From: Pseudomonadales bacterium
GTDB lineage: Bacteria > Pseudomonadota > Gammaproteobacteria > Pseudomonadales > Azotimanducaceae
Length of the DNA: 64,000 nt
Direction: 5' to 3'
Assembly (NCBI GenBank): GCA_041395945.1
Contig: JAWKZN010000002.1
Location: forward strand, 868,001-932,000
Part shown: positions 24,796 through 33,340 of the stretch, in pieces
Layout: each line of letters opens with the position of its first letter
Numbering within the stretch: the stretch's first letter is position 1
Position numbers and translations under genes: made by a program
The notes under the pieces: model-generated
The model's database searches: none
What the model was told of the DNA's origin: nothing
What the model saw: only the letters and a program-made list of their open reading frames with translations

Positions 24796-27428
24796 TGCGC
24801 ATCCTGCGGCTTTCTCTGGAGAACTGGCGCGGGGTGACTTCGCGCAGCATCGAGTTCTGCGAAGGTGTCACCGTGATTGAAGGGCCAAACGAAATCGGCA
24901 AATCGTCGATCATCGAAGCCCTGCAGATGCTCATCCAGGAACTCGATTCCTCAAAGAAAAAGGCGGTCAAAGCGATTCAGCCGGTCGACCGGGACGTGGG
25001 AAGCACAGTGGCAGCCGAAATAGAGGCGGGCGATTATCGCTTCGTCTATGCCAAAACCTACAACCGGTCACCCCAGACCACGCTGGACGTACTCACTCCG
25101 CAACGACGGCAGCTTACCGGTCGTGAAGCCCACGAGGCTGTCGAGCAGATGCTCGCAGAGACGGTCGACATGGCTCTGTGGCAGGCACTGCTGGTGGATC
25201 AGGGAGACAAGGTCGGACTCGCTGATCTGCAGAACTCGGCGGGACTGGCCCAGGCGCTGGACGCCGCTGCAGGCAATGCCGGTGCAGCAGATGCCGGCGA
25301 AGACAACAGCCTTATCGCGGCTGTCCAGGCGGAATACGAACGCTACTACACGGCCAAGACCGGTCGTTCGAAATACCAGCACCTGGAAGAAGCCGCAGCA
25401 AACGCCGATGCCAGCCTCGCCGCAGCCCGGGCCGCGCTCACCGAGATCGAAGAGAATACCGAACGCCATCGGGTTCAGACTGCCGAGGTGCGTCGGCTCA
25501 AGGCCGCGCTGCCGGAGCTGGAAAAGCGCTTCAAGGCACACGAAACAACCTGGCAGTCCGTGCGTTCGCTGACGGAGAAGCTGACCGATTCACGCAAGGC
25601 ACTCGATTCGGCAAGGACAATCCAGAAGGACGCCGAGCGAGCCGTGCAGGAACGTCAGAGGCTGATCGATGAGGTGGAAAAGAATGAAAAACAGCTGGAA
25701 AGCGAGCGACTGCGGCAGGCGCCCCTCGCCGCACGCACGCAGGAGTTACAAACCGGGCTCTCTGCGGCTCAACTGCAGGCAACCGGGGCGAAAACAACGC
25801 TTCGCGCACTGCGCGCGGCGCTCGATCTGATGCAGCGCGATGCCGCTTACCTGGAAAATCTGGATGAACTTGCCGCGGTGAGGAAGCGGCTCACGCTGCT
25901 TACGGACATCACCGCTCAACTGAGTATCCAGTTGCGGGTGCGATCGGAAATCAGCATCGATGCAGCTGGGCTCGACCAGCTCCGCGACGCGACCAGTGCG
26001 CTGGCCGTTGCCAGAGGCAAGCGGGATGCCGCATCCACCACCCTGTCTGTAACCGCATTGCGGGATCTCGATGTCGGAATCGCAGAGGAGAACCTGTCGC
26101 TGCGCACCTCACAGACAACCACCCGAGGTGTGTCCTCCTCGCTGGAAATCCATCTGCCCGAAATCGCGAGGATACGGGTTACGCCGTCACGCTCAGTCGC
26201 CGAACTTGCAGAGGAGACCGCAGCAGCCGAGGCACTGCTCGAAACACTGCAGCAAGGGTTCGGTGTGGACAGTCTCGAAGCGGCCGTCGTCGCAAACCAG
26301 CGCAGGACAGAAGCTGAGCGGACAATCGAAAGTCTGAAAGCCCGCGAGCGGGAGCTCCTGCAGTCCGCGACAACCGAGGAGCTGGCGCTGCTCGCAGAAA
26401 GTCTGGAAACCCGCTGCACGCGCTACGCGCAGGAACGATCCGCGGCCACACCCCTGCCGGAAAACGCAACGGCTGCAGCGAATCTGCTGACCGATGCAAA
26501 AGCTCGACTCGCGGTTGCCGAAAACGACCTCGAAGAAGCACAACGGGAAGCAGAGCGACTTGCGGCAGAACACGCGAAACAGGATGGTGCTCTGCGCATG
26601 TCGCAACAGGAACTGGCTGTTCTGGAAAGGCTGCTCGGCGACAACCGCGCGACACTTGACCGCGCCCGCGAGGAACGAACCGATGCCACGCTTCAGGAAC
26701 GGGAACAGCAGACCACCGAGGCTGCCGCTGTGCTGGCAAAGCAGATGGCCGAACTCGAATCCACCCTGACCGAAATCTCACCAGAGGCCGCCCGGACCCT
26801 GTTTGAAAATGCCCGGGACGTGCTCGATGGCGCCAGGGCGGAAACAGTCAGGGCGGAGCGCGATCTCGCTGTACTCACAGACCGCCTCGAACAGGCCCGG
26901 GCGAACGGGCGCTTCGAAGAAGCGGAACTTGCCACGCGCAGATGCGAAGCGGCTCACGCTGCTTTTGCCACCACCAGGCAGCGTGCTGAGGCAGCACAAC
27001 GCCTCTGGGTTACGCTGAGTCACCACCGGGAAGCAGCGCGTGAGTCCTATGTGAGACCGCTCAAGGCAGCCATCGAACGTCTTGGGGCCGTCGTCTTCGG
27101 CAGTGGCTTTTCCGTAGGCCTCGGCGACGACTGGTCGATCGTCTCCCGGACCCATCAGGGTAAGACACTCGAGTTCGAAGACCTGAGTATCGGCGCGAAG
27201 GAGCAGCTCGGTATTCTTACGCGCCTGGCCGCGGCACAGATCGTCTCGAAGCAGGGCGGTGTACCCCTGGTTCTCGACGACGCGCTGGGTTTCTCAGATC
27301 CGCTGCGTCTGGAAACCATGGGTGCAGCCATCGCTGCTGCAGGCCGGCAGTGTCAGATCATCATCCTCACCTGCACTCCGGGCCGGTTCACCCATGTCGG
27401 CAACGCCAGGGTGATCAGGATCGACTGA
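24795..27428 (+). CDS. Rad50/SbcC-like SMC-family ATPase
   Basis: An 877-residue ABC-type ATPase with head halves at both ends and a coiled coil between. Walker A is EGPNEIGKSSIIEAL (~29-43), the signature is LSIGAKEQLGIL (~797), and Walker B is PLVLDDALGFSD (~822). The central ~550 residues are Glu/Ala/Arg-rich coiled coil. I find no CxxC in the middle, so the zinc hook that joins Rad50 dimers seems absent; in this it resembles YhaN-type proteins. It should pair with the Mre11-like nuclease encoded just upstream. The last gene of a four-gene operon, followed by a terminator-like hairpin at 27650. Confidence 0.88.
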   Translation: MRILRLSLENWRGVTSRSIEFCEGVTVIEGPNEIGKSSIIEALQMLIQELDSSKKKAVKAIQPVDRDVGSTVAAEIEAGDYRFVYAKTYNRSPQTTLDVLTPQRRQLTGREAHEAVEQMLAETVDMALWQALLVDQGDKVGLADLQNSAGLAQALDAAAGNAGAADAGEDNSLIAAVQAEYERYYTAKTGRSKYQHLEEAAANADASLAAARAALTEIEENTERHRVQTAEVRRLKAALPELEKRFKAHETTWQSVRSLTEKLTDSRKALDSARTIQKDAERAVQERQRLIDEVEKNEKQLESERLRQAPLAARTQELQTGLSAAQLQATGAKTTLRALRAALDLMQRDAAYLENLDELAAVRKRLTLLTDITAQLSIQLRVRSEISIDAAGLDQLRDATSALAVARGKRDAASTTLSVTALRDLDVGIAEENLSLRTSQTTTRGVSSSLEIHLPEIARIRVTPSRSVAELAEETAAAEALLETLQQGFGVDSLEAAVVANQRRTEAERTIESLKARERELLQSATTEELALLAESLETRCTRYAQERSAATPLPENATAAANLLTDAKARLAVAENDLEEAQREAERLAAEHAKQDGALRMSQQELAVLERLLGDNRATLDRAREERTDATLQEREQQTTEAAAVLAKQMAELESTLTEISPEAARTLFENARDVLDGARAETVRAERDLAVLTDRLEQARANGRFEEAELATRRCEAAHAAFATTRQRAEAAQRLWVTLSHHREAARESYVRPLKAAIERLGAVVFGSGFSVGLGDDWSIVSRTHQGKTLEFEDLSIGAKEQLGILTRLAAAQIVSKQGGVPLVLDDALGFSDPLRLETMGAAIAAAGRQCQIIILTCTPGRFTHVGNARVIRID

Positions 27429-27649
27429 GCCTGCGCCGAGCGGGCCTTCACCAGAATGCGGCAGCGCCACCCGGTATCCGCACAGCGATGGTGCAGCGAT
27501 TTTTCTGCGCCAGGCAGCATTGACGCACGCGCGACACTAAGTTTCTGAAATTCATGCTGAATTTCTCCGCACGAATTCTGGCACGCAACCTGCAAATCCA
27601 TTGAGGACACCGGCGAACTCTCTCCCCTTGCTCGTCCAGGTGTGACTCA

Positions 27650-27690
27650 GGCGTCCAGGCTGTTCCCCTCAGCCTGGGCGTCTTCCTTTC
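27650..27690 (+). terminator. Likely rho-independent terminator
   Basis: A 13-bp stem with two G-U pairs (27650-27662 with 27670-27682), a 7-nt loop and a T-rich tract (TTCCTTTCTCC) after it on the plus strand. It lies 222 nt past the ATPase stop and just before the convergent crotonase gene. The preceding spacer (27429-27649) shows no gene. Confidence 0.6.
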
Positions 27691-27700
27691 TCCAGGTGCA

Positions 27701-28489
27701 CTATCGACCTTTGAACACTGCCTTGCGCCGTTCGATGAAAGACTGAATTCCTTCGCGGGCATCTTCTGTATCCATCACACGTTCGCGCACCATGGGCAGC
27801 GCATCAATTGCGGCGCGCTCGCCGGCTGCGATGAACTGCCGCCCTGCTGCCTTCATCACCTGAATGCCCAGCGGCGCATTGGCTGTGATGAGCCTTGCCA
27901 GCGCCATCGCGCGATCGATCTGGGTACCGGCTGCAACGATTTCCTGCACCAGCCCCACCCGGAAGGCCTCCGCGGCATCGAACTCGTCACACAGCATCAG
28001 GTGATACATGGCATTGCCCCAGCCCGATCTTGATAGAAAACGGAAGTGCGCACCGCCCAGCGGGGCGATTCCGCGCTTCGATTCCATCTGGCAGAAGCGG
28101 GCATCATCGGCCGCGACCACGATGTCCCCGGCGAGCATCATTTCGATGCCTACCGTGTAAACAATGCCCTGCACGGCAGTTATCACGGGTTTGCTGCACT
28201 GGTTACTCAGACCAAAGGGATCGATGTTCCCTGCCGGCCTTTCCACCTTGATCGCACCCGGACCGAAAAATTTCGGCATGTCGAGCCCGGCTGTGAAATC
28301 GTTGCCCGCTGCGCACAACACACCGGCCCACAGATCCTCGGTTGTCTCCAGCAGTGTCATGGCATCGGAGAGCTGCTCCATCATGTAAGGATCAAAGGCG
28401 TTTTTCTTCGCCACGTTGTCAATGGTGATTTTCAGAATGTGTTCATCACGCTCGTGATAGACGCGGCCTGGTGGCCTGGCTTCAGTCAT
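27701..28489 (-). CDS. Enoyl-CoA hydratase/isomerase family protein (1)
   Basis: A 262-residue crotonase. The oxyanion-hole segment is NDFTAGLDMPKF and the second is QGIVYTVGIEMMLAGD, followed by MESKRGIAPLGGAHFRF. These fit the fold, but the exact reaction (hydration, isomerisation, dehalogenation, hydrolysis) cannot be told from them. The ATG at 28489 is chosen over 28504 because GGAG lies 7 nt upstream of it. It is the last gene of the five-gene catabolic operon that begins with another crotonase at 31565, after an 80-nt gap. Likely acts on CoA thioesters in degradation of a lipid, terpenoid or cyclic compound; the substrate is unknown. Confidence 0.9.
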   Translation of the reverse strand: MTEARPPGRVYHERDEHILKITIDNVAKKNAFDPYMMEQLSDAMTLLETTEDLWAGVLCAAGNDFTAGLDMPKFFGPGAIKVERPAGNIDPFGLSNQCSKPVITAVQGIVYTVGIEMMLAGDIVVAADDARFCQMESKRGIAPLGGAHFRFLSRSGWGNAMYHLMLCDEFDAAEAFRVGLVQEIVAAGTQIDRAMALARLITANAPLGIQVMKAAGRQFIAAGERAAIDALPMVRERVMDTEDAREGIQSFIERRKAVFKGR

Positions 28490-28568
28490 TGCTTTCTCCG
28501 TCATGCATACTCGTAGTTATTTTTTTCGAACGTCCCGCAGGAGCCCGTACCGCAACCGTGCGGAGCGC

Positions 28569-29318
28569 TTACCAGTTCTCTGTCCAGGGTCGCAGTATCA
28601 CTTCAAAGGTCCAGGTCGACCGGTGCTGACGATGGAGCTGCAGGTAGACGTCTGCAATGCGATCCGGATGCGCCATGTTGTCCGCCACGGTCTGTCCTGC
28701 CAGCCGGTGTGCGCGGGTACCATCGGCCTGTTCCCAGCCGATTGCCGCATCGATGGGTATCTGGGCGACATGAATACCCTGGGGCATGAGTTCCCGCGCC
28801 ATGCTCTGGGCCAGACCCGCTTTGCCCTGGGAGGCGGCGGCAAAGGCAGCGCTGCGGGGAAAGCCCTTCAGCGCAGCGCTGGCGTTGGTGAAGAGGATGG
28901 TGCCTTTGTGGCCGTCTCTGCCATCCAGTGCCAGCATGGCCCGGGCAGCCTGCTGGCCGACCAGGAAAGCGCTGAAGGTCGAGTTCATGAGGGTCGCCAG
29001 CACCGCGCCGGCATCCACTTCGGTAATCGATTTGCGGAAGACTTCGCGTGGACGGCCGTCGATGTTGTGCACGACCAGTCGCGGCGGTCCCAGTCTGCTC
29101 GAGACCGTTTCGAACAGCGCAGCGACCGCAGCCGGATCTGATGCATCACAGCCGATCACGGTCACACCCTGATCCTGGGCCAGCGCCTTCAGGACGGGCT
29201 TCTCCGTGTCCCGAGCGGCAACCGCTACCCGCATGCCCTGCTGCGTAAACAGTCGAGCACAGCTTGCGCTGATACCCGGCCCGCCACCAACGATAAGCGC
29301 AACTTCAGCTTCGCTCAC
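28569..29318 (-). CDS. SDR-family protein without catalytic Tyr (1)
   Basis: A 249-residue Rossmann-fold protein of the short-chain dehydrogenase family. The nucleotide motif is modified (ALIVGGGPGISASCARLF). The active-site region reads TNASAALKGFPRSAAFAAASQGKAG when split around the usual Ser and Lys: the position expected for the YxxxK tyrosine is not Tyr. The C-terminal end RQHRSTWTFEVILRPW is shared with the second SDR of this operon (29959-30720), so the two are paralogues of one atypical subgroup. It may bind the cofactor or substrate without classical dehydrogenation, or use another acid. Two genes on either side are a crotonase and an HCCA-isomerase-like protein. Confidence 0.85.
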   Translation of the reverse strand: MSEAEVALIVGGGPGISASCARLFTQQGMRVAVAARDTEKPVLKALAQDQGVTVIGCDASDPAAVAALFETVSSRLGPPRLVVHNIDGRPREVFRKSITEVDAGAVLATLMNSTFSAFLVGQQAARAMLALDGRDGHKGTILFTNASAALKGFPRSAAFAAASQGKAGLAQSMARELMPQGIHVAQIPIDAAIGWEQADGTRAHRLAGQTVADNMAHPDRIADVYLQLHRQHRSTWTFEVILRPWTENW

Positions 29319-29330
29319 CGCTTGCTCTCC

Positions 29331-29927
29331 TCAAACCCGGGCGGTTTCGATTGCATCGCGCAGCTTGTCTTTACCAAAGAAGATTTCGTCTCCGACGAAC
29401 AGAGTTGGCGATCCGAAGGTGCCACGATTCACGGATGCTTCGGTCAGCTCGATCAGGGTCTGTTTCACAACGGGATCCGCCATGCCCTTGAGAATTTCAT
29501 CCCGAGGCAGACCGGCGCTGTCCAGCACCCCGGCGATAATCTCGTCTTCGTCCATCTTCAGCGCCTGTTCCCACATCGCCGTATACATGGCATCGATGTA
29601 CCGCTGATAGAAATTGCCTGATCGCGCAAACACAGCACCCCGCATGATCTTCAGTGTATTCACCGGAAAATGGGGATTCGGCACCTGGGGCGCGATACCG
29701 TGGCTGCGACAGAACCGCTCCGTCTCGATACGCGCGTAGTCCGGCTTGTTTTTGATGCCCTGCATGGACACGGCGGGTGAGACATTGCTGGTTGCCTTGA
29801 ATACACCACCCAGCAGAATCGGCACGTAGTCGAATTCGATACCGGTCTGTTTCGAGACGGCGGGAATGACCTTGTGCACCAGATAGGCATTGGGGCTGCC
29901 GAAGTCATAGTGAAATTCGATTTTCAT
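29331..29927 (-). CDS. 2-Hydroxychromene-2-carboxylate isomerase-like (DsbA fold)
   Basis: A 198-residue thioredoxin-fold protein of the HCCA isomerase / GST-kappa group. The N-terminus IEFHYDFGSPNAYLVHKV carries the Ser that replaces the CxxC of DsbA and binds glutathione in this family. The cis-Pro loop is in NRGTFGSPTLFVGDEIFFG near the C-terminus. Family members isomerise naphthalene-pathway intermediates with glutathione, but many have been found in other ring-degradation pathways. It sits between two SDR genes in a five-gene operon, which supports a catabolic function with CoA and redox steps. Substrate unknown. Confidence 0.9.
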   Translation of the reverse strand: MKIEFHYDFGSPNAYLVHKVIPAVSKQTGIEFDYVPILLGGVFKATSNVSPAVSMQGIKNKPDYARIETERFCRSHGIAPQVPNPHFPVNTLKIMRGAVFARSGNFYQRYIDAMYTAMWEQALKMDEDEIIAGVLDSAGLPRDEILKGMADPVVKQTLIELTEASVNRGTFGSPTLFVGDEIFFGKDKLRDAIETARV

Positions 29928-29958
29928 GCAGGGGCTCCGTTATCTCCGTTATGAGGAT

Positions 29959-30720
29959 TCAGTGATTCCACCAGGGGCGGTCTGAGAATGACCGCAGATC
30001 GATCTCATGGGTCCAGGTCGAGCGGTGCTGGTTCGCCAGGTGCAGATAGGTTTCGGCAATGCGCTCCGGCACCATCAGGCCGTCGGCCTTCCCGCGGGTG
30101 TCACGCAGTTCCTGGAAACGTTCAGCACCCAGCATTTTGCCGAGAGTGTCCGGCGCATCCACCGCGCCGTCGATGAGGATATGGGCTATGTGAATGCCCT
30201 TGGGGCCGAACTCCGCATTCAGCGACTGGCACAGCATGCGCCGTCCACCCATGGCGGCGGTATGGGAGTGCTGGCCGCCATTACCCCGCACCGCCGCCGT
30301 GGCAGAAGTCACCAGAAGCGTACCGTGGCCGCGCGCTTCCATGCGGGGACAGACGGCGGATGCGGTCCGGAACAGACCGAAAGTCGCCAGCCGCCAGCCC
30401 ATTTCGAAGGCTTTGTAGCTGGTGTCCTTGAGGGAGCGGTCACCGATCTGTGCACCGAGGTTGTAGACAACCACTTCGATGGGACCGATGTCAGCTTCAA
30501 CCGCCGCGATCCGGGCTTCGATGGCGTCGGGCTCGGTGGCATTGAGCAGATGGCCCGAGGCGGATCCGCCCGCTGCTTCGATCGCACTCACCATTCTGCG
30601 CAGCCCTTCTTCGTCACTGCGCCTGCACAAAACCGCATGGTAGCCCTCTTCAGCAAATCGCTGCCCGACCGTGCCGCCGATGCCGGCGCCGGCCCCCATC
30701 ACAAAACATACGGGTTTCAT
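29959..30720 (-). CDS. SDR-family protein without catalytic Tyr (2)
   Basis: A 253-residue short-chain dehydrogenase-fold protein. The cofactor loop is VMGAGAGIGGTVGQRFAEE and an arginine pair follows strand 2 (LCRRSDEE), compatible with NADP(H). The active-site area reads LLVTSATAAVRGNGG then HSHTAAMGGRR: Ser is present, but no Tyr and Lys in YxxxK spacing. The C-terminus QHRSTWTHEIDLRSF matches the other SDR of the operon. The ATG overlaps the stop of the upstream crotonase gene by 4 nt. Its likely role is in the same pathway; whether it is a redox enzyme is open. Confidence 0.86.
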   Translation of the reverse strand: MKPVCFVMGAGAGIGGTVGQRFAEEGYHAVLCRRSDEEGLRRMVSAIEAAGGSASGHLLNATEPDAIEARIAAVEADIGPIEVVVYNLGAQIGDRSLKDTSYKAFEMGWRLATFGLFRTASAVCPRMEARGHGTLLVTSATAAVRGNGGQHSHTAAMGGRRMLCQSLNAEFGPKGIHIAHILIDGAVDAPDTLGKMLGAERFQELRDTRGKADGLMVPERIAETYLHLANQHRSTWTHEIDLRSFSDRPWWNH

Positions 30721-31565
30721 GAATTTTCTCCAGTTGGTGGCCTGTTCTGCGGGTGGAAGACCGGATTGCGCTTCTCTTTAAAGGCGAGGATGGCTGCGCG
30801 GGTTTCATCGCCCCCACCGGATTCGACCATGTTTCTGGCCTCCAGGGCGAAGGAGTCATCGAGAGACTGCACCAGGCCGGCCTGCAGGTTCTGCTTGATC
30901 CTTCCCAGTGTCCGGGTGGGACCATTGGCGATTTCGATGGCGTACTGCAGTGCCTGTTCACGAAAGCTTGCCGCCGGAAACACGCGGTCCACCAGACCGA
31001 TGGCAAGCGCCTCCTGAGCCGACAGCCGGGGTGAGAAATAGAACAGCGACTTGGCCCGGGCAAGACCCACCAGCCGGGGGAGAAACCAGGTCGCACCATA
31101 ATCCCCGGACAGGCCGACGTTGCGGAACGCGGTGATCAGGAAAGCATCGTCTGCGGCGACTCTCAGGTCGCAGGCCAGGGCGATGGAGAGTCCGGCACCG
31201 GCCGCCGCACCTGGTAAGGCGGCCACGGTGGGTTTGCTCAGATGATAGAGCCGGCCAGTCAGCGCCCGCTGTTTCTGTGTGAGATCGGCAATGCGGCGCT
31301 CCAGGCTCGGGGCGGGATCACTGGAATGGGTATCACCGCCCATTTCGCTGACATCACCGCCGGAACAGAAAGATTTACCGGCGCCGGTCAGCATCACACA
31401 CCCCACATCGGCTCGACCTTCCAGCTCGGGCAGCAGCGCGCGCAGCGCCGGTGTGAGGATGTCGCCGAGGGCGTTCTTCTTATGCGGTTTGTTGAGGGTA
31501 ACCACGGCCACCCGCTGGTGAATGTCGCAGAGCAGCTCTTCCGTGCCGGTATCGATCCGAGCCAT
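30717..31565 (-). CDS. Enoyl-CoA hydratase/isomerase family protein (2)
   Basis: A 282-residue crotonase and first gene of the operon. Oxyanion segments are GKSFCSGGDVSEMG and ALPGAAAGAGLSIALACD, and the catalytic-side loop is NVGLSGDYGATWFLPRLVG, in which the Asp recalls the isomerase PaaG and related CoA isomerases rather than classical two-Glu hydratases. The ATG at 31565 is chosen over 31571 because the GGGAG then has a 7-nt spacing. It is divergent from an HxlR regulator, and the 144-nt spacer holds repeated operator-like boxes. Reaction and substrate are inferred only as CoA-thioester chemistry. Confidence 0.9.
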   Translation of the reverse strand: MARIDTGTEELLCDIHQRVAVVTLNKPHKKNALGDILTPALRALLPELEGRADVGCVMLTGAGKSFCSGGDVSEMGGDTHSSDPAPSLERRIADLTQKQRALTGRLYHLSKPTVAALPGAAAGAGLSIALACDLRVAADDAFLITAFRNVGLSGDYGATWFLPRLVGLARAKSLFYFSPRLSAQEALAIGLVDRVFPAASFREQALQYAIEIANGPTRTLGRIKQNLQAGLVQSLDDSFALEARNMVESGGGDETRAAILAFKEKRNPVFHPQNRPPTGENS

Positions 31566-31650
31566 TTCCATCTCCCTGCCTGTCCCGATCCCCGTCGGTC
31601 ACTGACCGGCCGTCGGCCGTCGACTGCAAGTCTGACTGCACTCCATCAGA

Positions 31651-31708
31651 GTTGCATCATAGGACTAACTTGAAGTTGCATCATAAAACTCTATCGCTAG
31701 AATGCAAC
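31651..31708. promoter_or_regulatory. Repeated operator-like boxes, HxlR region
   Basis: GTTGCATCATA occurs twice in direct orientation (31651-31661 and 31675-31685, 24 bp apart) and its core returns inverted as ATGCAAC at 31702-31708, just before the regulator ATG at 31710. The set lies in the spacer between the divergent HxlR gene and the crotonase operon, so it probably binds that regulator and controls both directions. No binding evidence is available. Confidence 0.6.
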
Positions 31709-31709
31709 C

Positions 31710-32228
31710 ATGAAATTGAAGACCTTCGAGCATTTCAACTGTTCATTAGCCCAGACGCTGTCGGTAATTGGCGAACACTGGACCATGCTGATCATCCGGG
31801 ACGCGTTTTTTGGCCTGCGCCGCTTCGACCAGTTTCAGAAAAGCCTGGGGATCGCCCGCAATGTACTGAGCGACCGCCTGAAGAAGCTGGTGCAGGCCGG
31901 GGTTCTGGAGAAATCCGCAGGACCCGGACACCCGGAGTACCGGCTCACCGAGAAAGGACTGGCGCTCCAGCCCGTGATGATCGCCATGACCCATTGGGGC
32001 GACACCTACATGCCACACCCGGACGGTGACCGGCTCACCTTCGTCGACCGGCAGGACGGTAAGCCCATCCAGCCGGTCGGCATTCATGCCGCCGACGGCC
32101 GGAGACTGGCACCGAAGGAGATCAGGGCCAGAGCGGGTCCCGGGTTACGGGGCGCAGAATTCTTCGCAAGATCGGCTCAGGCGGACGGGGCTGGGAATGT
32201 CGAGGAGGGTGCGCCACGGTCGCCCTGA
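31710..32228 (+). CDS. HxlR-family transcriptional regulator
   Basis: A 172-residue winged-helix protein. The opening CSLAQTLSVIGEHWTMLIIRD is the HxlR hallmark with its conserved Cys near the N-terminus; the recognition part is RFDQFQKSLGIARNVLSDRL and the wing is AGPGHPEYRLTEKG. Residues beyond ~110 form an extra C-terminal part with no recognised domain. It is divergent from the five-gene crotonase/SDR operon and has repeated GTTGCAT boxes directly upstream, so it is the likely regulator of that operon and of itself. The inducer is presumably a pathway intermediate; this is inference. Confidence 0.92.
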   Translation: MKLKTFEHFNCSLAQTLSVIGEHWTMLIIRDAFFGLRRFDQFQKSLGIARNVLSDRLKKLVQAGVLEKSAGPGHPEYRLTEKGLALQPVMIAMTHWGDTYMPHPDGDRLTFVDRQDGKPIQPVGIHAADGRRLAPKEIRARAGPGLRGAEFFARSAQADGAGNVEEGAPRSP

Positions 32229-32247
32229 GCGATCATCCCACTGCGTA

Positions 32248-32664
32248 CTAGAGCGCGAGCAGCGTGCGGATCAGCAGCACAAAGAGGATGAAACTCCCCG
32301 CCTGAAACACCAGGAAGCGCACCAGAATCACATTGCGTGTCGCCTGGGTCATGGAATGCACCACCCGGGCCACCACATAGGACCAGGCGAATCCCACGCT
32401 GATCGGATCAACCACTCCCGCCATGTGTGCGGCAAGCGCCAGCGCATAAAAGATCGTCGGCTGTTCGTGCAGATGGTTGTAGTTGTCCGCCACCCGGGCG
32501 ACCTCGGGAGGTAATACGAGGGAAGCGCCGGTGCGCGAAAGTTCCACCAGGTCGATTCTGGCTTTGCCCATCGCGGGTATTCGAGTCGCATACATCCAGA
32601 TCAGCATGACAAAGGTCCAGCTCACCAGCGCCAGAACCGGCGCGATCATTCCGTGTGCGTACAT
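32248..32664 (-). CDS. MAPEG family membrane protein
   Basis: A 138-residue protein with four likely membrane helices and the MAPEG signature region NYNHLHEQPTIFYALAL in the second quarter. Eukaryotic members are microsomal glutathione transferases and eicosanoid enzymes; bacterial ones are mostly uncharacterised. The ATG has GAGGAA 8 nt upstream. The gene is convergent with the HxlR regulator and lies about 140 nt downstream of the VOC-family gene on the same strand, so the two may be transcribed together. Possible role in glutathione-dependent detoxification. Confidence 0.9.
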   Translation of the reverse strand: MYAHGMIAPVLALVSWTFVMLIWMYATRIPAMGKARIDLVELSRTGASLVLPPEVARVADNYNHLHEQPTIFYALALAAHMAGVVDPISVGFAWSYVVARVVHSMTQATRNVILVRFLVFQAGSFILFVLLIRTLLAL

Positions 32665-32803
32665 GTTTCAATTCCTCAGCCGTAACCGGTCGTGAACGAT
32701 GGGATCTGTGTAAATTGTGTGAGCAACCGCGTCAGCCGGTTCAGTATAGCGCTTAACCAGGCAACTCAAGCCGTCCGCTCGAGCTGATCCTCAACCTGTT
32801 TTC

Positions 32804-33295
32804 TCAACCCAGCCCCTCTTCGCCGTAGCGCTTCGCCGGACCACTTCCTCCGGGTCCCAGCCGCCCCTTCTCACCGAAATGGCCCTGCCCCGGCACATGG
32901 TTCACCTCAACCCTGATGCCGTCCGGGTCCTCGAAGAGCACCGAGTAGTAGCCCGGCGCAAAATGCTCACCGGCTTCGGGCGGGTGGACGATCTTCGCCC
33001 CCAGTTCATCGCGCGCGTACTCATGTACACGATCCACGTCCTTTGCCGAACGGGCTCGCAGGCAGAGATGATGCAGTCCGGGTGTCCACTGGTCGAAAAC
33101 TCTGTCGCGCTTGTCCTGGGGCGCCGCCCGCACCAGGATGCCGGTCCGACCGCCGATGCAATAGACGGTGTCGTCATTGCGGATCAATGTTTTCATCCCT
33201 AGGAAGTGGCACAGCCTCTCCCAGAAAGGCAGGCCCGATTCGGGCTCACGCAGTGTCATCTGAATGTGGGCGACGCCATTAATTTCGATACTCAT
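32804..33295 (-). CDS. VOC family (glyoxalase/dioxygenase-like) protein
   Basis: A 163-residue vicinal-oxygen-chelate protein. The beta-alpha-beta-beta-beta modules start with VAHIQMTLREPESGLPFWE and PGLHHLCLRARSAKDVD, and a late EDPDGIRVEVNHVPG supplies the typical DPDG turn and Glu. Metal ligands are plausibly His in VAHIQ, His in GLHHL and Glu in RVEVN. Reaction not assignable: isomerase, lyase, dioxygenase or resistance protein are all found in the family. The tail (GEKGRLGPGGSGPAKRYG) is Gly-rich. It lies between a MAPEG gene and a deacylase gene on the same strand. Confidence 0.87.
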   Translation of the reverse strand: MSIEINGVAHIQMTLREPESGLPFWERLCHFLGMKTLIRNDDTVYCIGGRTGILVRAAPQDKRDRVFDQWTPGLHHLCLRARSAKDVDRVHEYARDELGAKIVHPPEAGEHFAPGYYSVLFEDPDGIRVEVNHVPGQGHFGEKGRLGPGGSGPAKRYGEEGLG

Positions 33296-33340
33296 GCTTC
33301 GACACTCATGTTTCGTTTCTCCCGTTCCAGTCCGCCTGAG

